From positions 1-8,057 of the forward strand of contig CAAFUD010000124.1 of assembly GCA_900766125.1 (NCBI GenBank): a stretch of DNA of 8,057 nt, in the 5' to 3' direction. The notes under the pieces were generated by a model that saw only the letters and a program-made list of their open reading frames with translations, did no database searches and had not been told where the DNA came from. The number at the start of each line of letters is the position of its first letter. Within the stretch, counting starts at the first letter, position 1. The stretch is from an uncultured Veillonella sp. GTDB taxonomy: Bacteria; Bacillota; Negativicutes; Veillonellales; Veillonellaceae. Of this stretch, positions 1-5,251 are shown piece by piece. The position numbers and the translations under genes were made by a program.

Positions 1-58
1 AATATCTCAATCACAACCAGATTAAACTAAAAAATACCTTAAACTAAAGTACTCTGTA

Positions 59-83
59 TATGGTAATGTATCATCTTTTTATA
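59..83 (-). repeat. Distal copy of the repeat found at the hemL/xre junction
   Basis: Plus strand 59-73 (TATGGTAATGTATCA) matches 3893-3907 (TATGATAATGTATCA) at 14 of 15 bases. After a short indel, TTTTTATA follows in both places (76-83 and 3912-3919). It has the same orientation as the tandem array and lies past the last gene of the AT-rich block. It may be another binding site for the XRE protein, or one end of an inserted segment. The rest of 1-139 shows no gene or terminator that I can support. Confidence 0.5.
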
Positions 84-139
84 AATCCCTATAACGGCCA
101 AAAGATAAATTAAATTAAGCCCCCTATACGGAAGAAATT

Positions 140-517
140 TTACCAACTACAGATTCCAAGAAAGATTAAAAGGATACTCTGCCCTACAGACACAGCAATT
201 CGACCTATTCCTATAATACTAATGCCATAGCTTTTTCCTTCCTTGCACATAAAATATTCATTGAGATTTTGCTTTAGTGCAAACATTTCCCCCAAAAGAA
301 GAACCGCAAGTATTAACGAAAAAATAGAAAAGCTATGTAAAATCGTCCCACCGAAAATAACCATTAATTCAATCATCAATAATTGACCTAATTGTATCAT
401 TGTAAGAACAAGGCTTCTCTTAACATTTGCGCCTGCAATAGTTATTGTATTATTCCGTATAATATATATTGCATACATAGCTAGTAAAATACTACATAAG
501 ATACGCCCAGCGTTCAT
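140..517 (-). CDS. Hypothetical integral membrane protein, three to four transmembrane helices (125 aa)
   Basis: I do not recognise this protein. Hydrophobic helices lie at about 4-20 (GRILCSILLAMYAIYII), 36-56 (LVLTMIQLGQLLMIELMVIFG), 62-80 (FSIFSLILAVLLLGEMF) and 99-122 (SIIGIGRIAVSVGQSILLIFLGI), so it is almost wholly embedded in the membrane. The polar parts are a short loop at 21-35 and a loop at 81-98 with CKEGKS. No catalytic motif is visible. The ATG has a strong GAGGAGGG site upstream at short spacing (about 4 nt), the best ribosome binding site in the AT-rich block. It follows directly on a possible gene-tail remnant ending at 530. Small polytopic membrane proteins with this placement are often immunity proteins, but nothing here proves it. 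Confidence 0.7.
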   Translation of the reverse strand: MNAGRILCSILLAMYAIYIIRNNTITIAGANVKRSLVLTMIQLGQLLMIELMVIFGGTILHSFSIFSLILAVLLLGEMFALKQNLNEYFMCKEGKSYGISIIGIGRIAVSVGQSILLIFLGICSW

Positions 518-529
518 AATCCCTCCTCA

Positions 530-619
530 CTAATCGTTTATACCACCAAAACCACCTTGAATTACTTCATCTGTATATGCATTATTATCTGCTTGTCTTT
601 CTCTGCATTTAGAAATTTC
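530..619 (-). pseudogene. Possible remnant: 29-codon 3' tail of a lost gene
   Basis: In the 150-bp gap between the 254-aa gene and the last gene, one minus frame stays open for 29 codons after a TAG at 620-622 and ends in TAG at 530-532. It has no usable start codon. The peptide runs through CRERQADNNAYTDEV and ends QGGFGGIND. It is hydrophilic and Gly-rich, and nearly half of its codons begin with G, unlike random AT-rich DNA. The stop falls just before the GGAGG site of the following gene, as in a tight gene pair. An open frame of this length can arise by chance here, so this is tentative. Confidence 0.35.
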
Positions 620-667
620 CTAAAAAATAATCATACGTATATAAACAACTTAAAAATCTTATAGAAT

Positions 668-1432
668 CTATAATCCCAAGTCTATGAACTTCCCTGAAAC
701 TTTAATCTGCCAGAACATCCCTTTAGTGGCTTTTAAATCAATGCCTGTTTCTAACTTGTCAGAACTCACATCATAAAATGGTAATAATACCTGTAATGAT
801 GCTAATTTTGCTTTCATAGTAATTAAATCTTTACTTAATTGCCCCGATATATTAGTATCAGCTATCTCCTGTAAATTGGAAATACATGCTTGAAGATCTT
901 CATTCTGAATACGTTCACACGTATATATTTCAGACAAATAGATCTGTTTAATACAACTTAAGATTGATTCAGAAATGAATTCAGGTTTTTGTAAGACTTC
1001 ATACAATCCTAACAAAAACAACGCCCAAAATATCTTCTCTACATAATCGGTAAAGAAATAGATACCGAGCTTCTCTTCATCATGTGTAGAAATCTTTAAC
1101 GCTTCAGATAAACTATTACCCTCTAACTCCCGTTCTATTAAAGCAATCCAACTACTGCATTCAATATCATCTAACGTATCATTTAATGCTGGTATAGGAA
1201 TCCTACGAGCCATCCACTCATCAACATCCTCTAAACTCATCCCATCTCCAATAATATTTAACAATTTATCGGACAGATGTGCTTTTCTACACATTAATCG
1301 AATTAACATACTAAATATGTAATATTCTAGAATGGTCAAATCAATATAATTTCGTCTATATGCTTTAACAGCGCCCAATATAAAGACCATTAAAAATGTA
1401 TCTAAACTTTTTTTATTTTTAAAATAGATCAT
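668..1432 (-). CDS. Hypothetical cytoplasmic protein with a DUF3969-like N-terminal region (254 aa)
   Basis: The first ~95 residues resemble, from memory, small proteins of the DUF3969 family: a leading FKNKKSLDTFLMVFILG, a segment about TILEYYIFS, then a LLNIIGDGMSLEDVDEW stretch like the family's conserved ELED-type motif, then LDDIECSSWIAL. The function of DUF3969 is unknown. The remaining ~160 residues are mostly helical and acidic, ending in a strand-like GMFWQIKVSGKFIDLGL, and are longer than I would expect for that family. Moderately hydrophobic stretches at 11-22 and 133-145 look like buried helices rather than membrane segments, and no signal peptide is seen. The start at 1432 is set by AGAGGT upstream. 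The gene belongs to the AT-rich block. A role as an immunity or adaptor protein is a guess; the family match needs a profile search. Confidence 0.7.
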   Translation of the reverse strand: MIYFKNKKSLDTFLMVFILGAVKAYRRNYIDLTILEYYIFSMLIRLMCRKAHLSDKLLNIIGDGMSLEDVDEWMARRIPIPALNDTLDDIECSSWIALIERELEGNSLSEALKISTHDEEKLGIYFFTDYVEKIFWALFLLGLYEVLQKPEFISESILSCIKQIYLSEIYTCERIQNEDLQACISNLQEIADTNISGQLSKDLITMKAKLASLQVLLPFYDVSSDKLETGIDLKATKGMFWQIKVSGKFIDLGL

Positions 1433-1438
1433 ATTTAT

Positions 1439-1444
1439 ACCTCT
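1439..1444 (-). promoter_or_regulatory. Ribosome binding site that decides the start of the 254-aa gene
   Basis: The minus strand reads AGAGGTATAAATATG. AGAGGT lies 6 nt before the ATG at 1432. The longer frame would start at a GTG (1450) just upstream of this site with no site of its own, so the six extra residues (start plus Asn-Arg-Gly-Ile-Asn) are probably untranslated leader. Confidence 0.65.
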
Positions 1445-1507
1445 ATTCACTAATTTATTCTAGCTTTTAATCTATAGGTTCATCATTAACCCTTTTTACT
1501 TAGTGAA

Positions 1508-1756
1508 TTATAATAGTCCATTATCCATCAGCAATCCCAACAAAGTAAATATTACTAATACCAAGAGAATACTTAAAATAATCCTCACTACACGTCTCAC
1601 TATAGGCTTAGCCGGAGTAAAAGATTCTATACTATCATGATTACCGATCAACTCAGGGATACAAATAAATGCAATTAAAAATCCTATAGCCTGAATTGTA
1701 CTTCTAACCTCATAATTTGTATTATATAAATTTAGTAAAGAATCGAAAAACTCCAT
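1508..1756 (-). CDS. Hypothetical small membrane protein, two transmembrane helices (82 aa)
   Basis: I do not recognise this small protein. Two hydrophobic helices lie at about 20-37 (TIQAIGFLIAFICIPELIG) and 57-77 (VRIILSILLVLVIFTLLGLL), joined by a polar loop with PAKPIVRR. The Arg pair before helix 2 suggests that the loop is cytoplasmic. The ATG has AAGGAGA upstream, but at a long spacing of about 12 nt, so translation may be weak. It lies 56 bp from the gene before it and about 75 bp from the gene after it, same strand, in the AT-rich block. Small two-helix proteins of this kind occur as immunity proteins, toxins or subunits; nothing here decides between these. Confidence 0.6.
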   Translation of the reverse strand: MEFFDSLLNLYNTNYEVRSTIQAIGFLIAFICIPELIGNHDSIESFTPAKPIVRRVVRIILSILLVLVIFTLLGLLMDNGLL

Positions 1757-1812
1757 TTATATACTGAATCTCCTTATAGTTAAAATGATACATACTAAAT
1801 ATAATATTTACT

Positions 1813-2247
1813 TTATCTGTCTTTTTCTAATTTAACGATGATAGCCTTTGTGTTTATATCACGAATGATTTCAACCCCAATATTATCATCTAAATCATAT
1901 CCTATAAGGTGTCTCTTATTTACTTCACGCCAGCTTATCTTTTCTTCTGAAAGAATATCCTTCACTGATTCTAAGGTAACATTTTCATATGTATTTTTAA
2001 AAATATAAATTTGTCCGTTTCTACCTGTAGCAAAATGCTCTTCGCTAACTTTATGTGTAGATATATTTGTTAACTTTTGCTCATATGCTTCTAGTTGTTG
2101 AATTTGTTTTGGTCTATTAATAATAGTAGCTACGGTCATCAAAGAGATAATAATCATACATATAAGTGCAAATCCCAAAATCATCTTAAAAGATAAAGGA
2201 ATCATGTTATAGTAATAGGATATCTTTTTCAAAACTAATAACTCCAT
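1813..2247 (-). CDS. Hypothetical single-pass membrane protein (about 144 aa)
   Basis: I do not recognise this family. One strong transmembrane helix lies at about residues 20-43 (FKMILGFALICMIIISLMTV). It is followed by about 100 polar residues with an IYIFKNTYENVTLESVKDIL segment and a C-terminal strand-like VEIIRDINTKAIIVKLEK. The orientation is uncertain. The start is uncertain too: a TTG (2250) and an ATG (2247) lie side by side without a clear ribosome binding site. GGAG lies inside the ORF about 9 nt before an in-frame TTG at 2232, which would drop the first five residues without touching the helix. I chose the ATG. The gene lies 65 bp after the 250-aa gene with no terminator between, so they may be cotranscribed. 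Confidence 0.65.
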   Translation of the reverse strand: MELLVLKKISYYYNMIPLSFKMILGFALICMIIISLMTVATIINRPKQIQQLEAYEQKLTNISTHKVSEEHFATGRNGQIYIFKNTYENVTLESVKDILSEEKISWREVNKRHLIGYDLDDNIGVEIIRDINTKAIIVKLEKDR

Positions 2248-2312
2248 CAAATCAACTTGTTAAAGTACACAGAAATACTACATAACATTATCAAAATAAA
2301 TATAGCGTATTT

Positions 2313-3065
2313 CTAATTTTTACTAACATAGTTATCTCGTAATTGTAATAAAATAGATCGTTCTTCTTCGCCAATTTCATCTAAGCTATTTAACAAACCT
2401 AGATGATCTCCATAAGTATATCTCAACATAGCAATTAAAGAGTCTCTAACCTTTTTACCTGCAATACTTTCATCAAAGTATACTTGAATATCATTTGTTT
2501 CTTTATCAATGACAAGAAAACCACTCACATTAAATACCAGAATCTTTGTAGCCGTATCTTTTACACCTCGCACATCATTCGTAATAATAAGATGATTATC
2601 TAAATCTAGAAACGTTGCTTCATAGCCTGAGTGATACCAGCGTTTATTAAAGTACTTTGCACCACGATCAGAATTCATTAACATTTTTTCAAAGTTATCT
2701 AAATCCATTTTGGAAAAATCTTCTAACTTATTTTTCTTATTAACGATCATCTTTGATCTTGGATGATATAATTTATGCTGTTCGGTTTCATCACCATAAA
2801 CTGTAAATTCCCAAACATCTAGTTTATGATTTTTAATATCATACCGACCTATTCCATCATAGCCTAAATAATAATAGTAAGGCTCATCAAGATACACTGC
2901 TAAAATACGATTAGAAATCGATTCATCGATCGAAGTATCCACTAACTCATGAGACTCATCCATAATAACTATATTATTTGGTGAACCATCGTGATAATAA
3001 TACTGATAAATCACAGCACTAATAATTACTAGTCCGAGCAGTATTAAAGCACAAACCTTTTTCAT
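2313..3065 (-). CDS. Hypothetical membrane-anchored extracytoplasmic protein (250 aa)
   Basis: I do not recognise this protein. It begins MKKVCALILLGLVIISAVIY, a short positive start plus a hydrophobic segment at about 5-20, which reads as an uncleaved signal anchor or signal peptide; no convincing lipobox Cys follows. The remaining roughly 225 residues are soluble, rich in Asp, Tyr and Lys, with segments suggesting a beta-rich fold (LAVYLDEPYYYYLGYDGIG, ATFLDLDNHLIITND, ILVFNVSGFLVIDKETNDIQVYF) and a helical C-terminus. It would thus sit outside the cytoplasmic membrane. The start ATG has AGAGG about 8 nt upstream. It is the first gene after the terminator and may lead a transcript of five genes. 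The visibly higher AT content than the hem genes points to accessory DNA. An immunity-type role is possible but has no direct support. Confidence 0.75.
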   Translation of the reverse strand: MKKVCALILLGLVIISAVIYQYYYHDGSPNNIVIMDESHELVDTSIDESISNRILAVYLDEPYYYYLGYDGIGRYDIKNHKLDVWEFTVYGDETEQHKLYHPRSKMIVNKKNKLEDFSKMDLDNFEKMLMNSDRGAKYFNKRWYHSGYEATFLDLDNHLIITNDVRGVKDTATKILVFNVSGFLVIDKETNDIQVYFDESIAGKKVRDSLIAMLRYTYGDHLGLLNSLDEIGEEERSILLQLRDNYVSKN

Positions 3066-3106
3066 AACGAAACCTCTAAACTAAACCGCACTTTTATTTC
3101 TATTGG

Positions 3107-3135
3107 TTAATATTTAATCTACTTCTATATTTCAA
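3107..3135 (-). promoter_or_regulatory. Candidate sigma-70 promoter for the AT-rich gene block
   Basis: On the minus strand TTGAAA (3135-3130) is followed, after 17 bp, by TATTAA (3112-3107), about 40 bp before the ATG at 3065. The -35 matches consensus at five of six bases and the -10 at four of six. The position, just after a terminator and before five same-strand genes, is sensible. However, the region is so AT-rich that chance matches are common; a TATAAT at 3140-3135 with a poor -35 is an alternative. Confidence 0.35.
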
Positions 3136-3211
3136 TTATATATTAAACCAACTTATATCACCAACAGATATTTTAATATTGTTATCTTTTATTTATTTTT
3201 ATAGTTAGCCT

Positions 3212-3243
3212 AAAAAAATGCCAAAGCGTTAGCACAGGCATTT
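3212..3243 (-). terminator. Intrinsic terminator (minus strand) ending the hem-xre transcript
   Basis: On the minus strand AAATGCC (3243-3237) pairs with GGCATTT (3222-3216) across a 14-nt loop. The T run totals seven (3218-3212), a classic rho-independent signal. It lies about 140 bp past the XRE stop and separates that transcript from the AT-rich gene block. It follows the 63-bp inverted repeat, so the two may work in tandem. Confidence 0.75.
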
Positions 3244-3258
3244 ACAGTATAGTAATAC

Positions 3259-3321
3259 AAAAGCACCATCTACCTAAGTCCGACTTATGTGTCGTTTCCC
3301 ATTAAGATAGATGGTGCTTTT
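3259..3321 (-). terminator. 63-bp inverted repeat, probable (bidirectional) terminator after xre
   Basis: A perfect 14-bp inverted repeat (AAAAGCACCATCTA at 3259-3272, TAGATGGTGCTTTT at 3308-3321) encloses a 35-nt interior. Pairing can extend inward by several imperfect pairs. The stem ends in four T on either strand, so it could stop transcripts from both sides. The interior contains another palindrome, TAAGTC-C-GACTTA at 3275-3287. It lies about 64 bp past the XRE stop. The large loop and short T tract are unusual for a plain terminator; it might instead be a small mobile repeat or a structured RNA. Confidence 0.6.
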
Positions 3322-3384
3322 ATGATTGTTCTAATTAAATTGTTCAAATAAACATGTTCCACTCACATACAATGTAGTATAGCA

Positions 3385-3846
3385 CTACTTTATATTCCGT
3401 CGTGCCGCCAGACTACCAGCGCTGCTAGCTAGTCCCGCCCGATTGATATGTGGGTTCCCATGTTTGTACGTTTTTGGCTTGCTACTTTTATCTTCTACTT
3501 TTGATTTCTCAAATTTAGTAAATAAATTGTCTAGCTCGCGCAAGAGCGCGCGTTTTTGTGAGTCTTTCAACTCGAATACTTCACCTTTATAGGCGATGTA
3601 TTTATTTTTGAGTACAGGACTGAGATCATAGATGGGCTCGTGTTGTTCTCCATTTACATCTAACAGCTCATCCAAGGTCAATCCATAATAGCGAGACAAG
3701 GCACAGAGTGTATCTAAATCTGGTTCGCGATACCCTGTTTCGTAATTTGAAAGCGCCGCATTACTGATACCTACGGCCTTTGCTACTTCGATTTGGCTTT
3801 TGCCCATGCGCACGCGAGCACGCTTTAAGTTCTTATAAAACTGCAT
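3385..3846 (-). CDS. XRE-family transcriptional regulator with a basic C-terminal extension
   Basis: This is a predicted 153-residue cytoplasmic DNA-binding protein. Residues 3-62 form a Cro/CI-type helix-turn-helix domain: LKRARVRMGKSQIEVAKAVG, then the recognition segment ISNAALSNYETGYREP at 27-42 and the closing LDTLCALSRYYGLTLDELL. Residues 83-112 (a YKGEVFEL segment, then DSQKRALLRELDNLF) look like a short strand and helix, perhaps for dimerisation. Residues 113-153 are a Lys/Ser/Arg-rich, low-complexity tail ending AARRNIK, probably disordered. No peptidase or ligand domain is visible. The base composition resembles the hem genes more than the AT-rich block downstream. The gene follows hemL by 91 bp, with three tandem dyad repeats in between and no terminator. 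It may bind those repeats and regulate itself, with hem read-through adding to expression; its wider targets are unknown. Confidence 0.85.
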   Translation of the reverse strand: MQFYKNLKRARVRMGKSQIEVAKAVGISNAALSNYETGYREPDLDTLCALSRYYGLTLDELLDVNGEQHEPIYDLSPVLKNKYIAYKGEVFELKDSQKRALLRELDNLFTKFEKSKVEDKSSKPKTYKHGNPHINRAGLASSAGSLAARRNIK

Positions 3847-3851
3847 GTTCA

Positions 3852-3857
3852 TCACCT
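3852..3857 (-). promoter_or_regulatory. Ribosome binding site that sets the xre start
   Basis: The minus strand reads GTAGGTGATGAACATG. AGGTGA matches the anti-Shine-Dalgarno consensus and lies 5 nt from the ATG at 3846. The in-frame GTG (3855) and ATG (3852) upstream lie within or right beside this site and have no site of their own, so 3846 is the better start. Confidence 0.6.
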
Positions 3858-3889
3858 ACATCGATACATAAACAACTACAAACTATATA

Positions 3890-3958
3890 TTTTATGATAA
3901 TGTATCACTGATTTTTATAGTAGTGTATCACTAATTTTTATAGTAGTGTATCACTGAT
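3890..3958 (-). repeat. Three tandem 23-bp repeats with a dyad, spanning the hemL 3' end and the xre upstream region
   Basis: Three head-to-tail 23-bp units lie at 3936-3958, 3913-3935 and 3890-3912. On the minus strand each begins ATCAGTGATACA or ATTAGTGATACA and ends in ATAAAA. Units 3936-3958 and 3913-3935 differ at one base; the unit nearest the XRE gene has diverged at a few more. The core is an inverted repeat: plus strand 3921-3933 reads TAGTGTATCACTA, with perfect 5-bp arms around 3 bp. The other two copies keep the dyad less well. The first unit encodes the last hemL codons and its stop; the other two are non-coding. The array starts about 44 bp upstream of the XRE start, where operators of an autoregulated XRE repressor would be expected. 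The repeat is seen directly; the operator role is inference. Confidence 0.85.
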
Positions 3959-5242
3959 TTTTTTGAAAGCTTCATCAGCAACGGCCAATGTGCGTTCGAT
4001 TTCACTACTCTTATGGCAGATAGATACGAAGTTACTTTCATAAGGGCTTGGCGCATAGTAGATACCATGGCTCAAGTTATGGTGGAAGAACATTTTGAAT
4101 TGTTCTTCGTTGCAAGATGCTGCATCATCAAAGTTCTTAACTGGTTTATCAGTGAAGAAGATAGTGAACATGGAGCCTACCCGTTGTACTACAACAGGCA
4201 CATTGTATTGAGCTGCCAAGCGTTCAAAGCCTTCACAAAGGGCAATAGTTGCGTCTTCAACTTGTTTAAAGATAGTTGGATCCCGTTGCAAAATGGAAAG
4301 CGTTGCCAAACCAGAGGTTACGGCAATTGGGTTACCGCTCAATGTACCAGCTTGATAAATAGGACCAGCTGGTGCAATTTGGTTCATAATCTCACGAGCG
4401 CCGCCAAATACAGCAAGTGGCATGCCACCACCAACGATTTTACCAAGGCATGTAAGGTCAGGTTTAATATTGTAACGTTTTTGAGCACCGCCGCTGCTAG
4501 CGCGGAAACCACACATAACTTCGTCAAAGATCAATAATGCACCGTGAGCTTTAGTCACTTCGCGCAAGGTTTCAAGGAAGCCTGGTTCTGGAGGCACACA
4601 GCCCATGTTGCCTGCTACAGGTTCTACGATGATAGCCGCAATAGTATCGCCGATTTCGTCGAATAATTTGCGAACTGCATCAGAGTCATTGTACGGCAAT
4701 GTTATGGTATTTTCTGCTACACCTTGAGGTACACCAGGGCTATCTGGCACGCCAAAGGTAGCAAGTCCAGAGCCGGCTTTTACCAAGAGTGCATCGCTAT
4801 GACCATGGTAACAGCCAACGAATTTCACGATACGATCGCGACCTGTATAGCCACGAGCTACACGCAAAGCACTCATAGTCGCCTCTGTACCAGAGTTAAC
4901 GAGGCGGATAACCTCCATAGATGGCATGAAGGCTTGCACCTTTTTAGCCAATTCTGTTTCTAGTAGTGTAGGCGCACCATAACTAGTGCCGCGAGGAATC
5001 GCCTCTTGCAAGCTTGCAATAACCTCAGGATTCGCATGGCCCAAAATCATAGGGCCCCAACTCAACACATAGTCGATATATTCGTTGTTGTCGATATCAT
5101 AAATACGGCTGCCGCTAGCGCTGCTGATAAACGGAGGATTAGAACCTACACTGCGGTAGGAACGAACTGGACTGTTTACGCCGCCTGGCATATAACGTTT
5201 AGCCTCTTCAAAGGCCTTTTCAGATTTACCGAGTTGGAACAT
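3938..5242 (-). CDS. hemL: Glutamate-1-semialdehyde 2,1-aminomutase
   Basis: HemL is the PLP enzyme that isomerises glutamate-1-semialdehyde to 5-aminolevulinate, the last step of the C5 route to tetrapyrroles. It has 434 residues, a normal length. Visible landmarks are the N-terminal MPGGVNSPVR at 18-27, the PLP-phosphate region NSGTEATMSALRVARG at 116-131, YHGHSD at 145-150, FDEVMCGFR with the PLP-ring Asp240, and the catalytic lysine Lys268 in CLGKIVGGGMP. The start has an AAGGAG site five nt upstream and lies 9 bp after hemB. The last seven codons (ISDTLL and stop) lie inside the first unit of a tandem 23-bp repeat. The length and ending look normal, so I see no sign of truncation. The family resembles other class-III aminotransferases, but the HemL motifs and operon context make the call firm. 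Confidence 0.97.
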   Translation of the reverse strand: MFQLGKSEKAFEEAKRYMPGGVNSPVRSYRSVGSNPPFISSASGSRIYDIDNNEYIDYVLSWGPMILGHANPEVIASLQEAIPRGTSYGAPTLLETELAKKVQAFMPSMEVIRLVNSGTEATMSALRVARGYTGRDRIVKFVGCYHGHSDALLVKAGSGLATFGVPDSPGVPQGVAENTITLPYNDSDAVRKLFDEIGDTIAAIIVEPVAGNMGCVPPEPGFLETLREVTKAHGALLIFDEVMCGFRASSGGAQKRYNIKPDLTCLGKIVGGGMPLAVFGGAREIMNQIAPAGPIYQAGTLSGNPIAVTSGLATLSILQRDPTIFKQVEDATIALCEGFERLAAQYNVPVVVQRVGSMFTIFFTDKPVKNFDDAASCNEEQFKMFFHHNLSHGIYYAPSPYESNFVSICHKSSEIERTLAVADEAFKKISDTLL

Positions 5243-5251
5243 GGTTTCTCC

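Noticed and set aside
39..146. 35-codon open frame, shifted relative to the end of the 125-aa gene, with a hydrophobic stretch (LIYLLAVIGIY)
   Set aside because: It could suggest a frameshifted extra helix. However, the 125-aa protein already ends cleanly after a hydrophobic helix, there is no slippery site, and an open frame of this length is expected fairly often in such AT-rich DNA.
1786..1797. TGATACATACTA, similar to the core of the 23-bp repeat
   Set aside because: Only a 7-mer matches without a gap, it lacks the dyad and lies in the opposite orientation. Such a match is expected by chance in this composition.
3844..3855. GTG (3855) or first ATG (3852) as xre start
   Set aside because: Both fall within or right beside the AGGTGA ribosome binding site. 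The ATG at 3846 has the proper spacing and begins where XRE-domain homology begins.
3890..3958. CRISPR array
   Set aside because: The units are directly adjacent with no unique spacers between them, there are only three, and no cas gene is visible.
4013..4537. 174-aa open frame on the plus strand
   Set aside because: It lies wholly antisense to hemL, whose frame has all catalytic motifs. The translation has no domain-like pattern; it is a codon-structure shadow, as are the other plus-strand frames across hemL, hemB and cobA-hemD.
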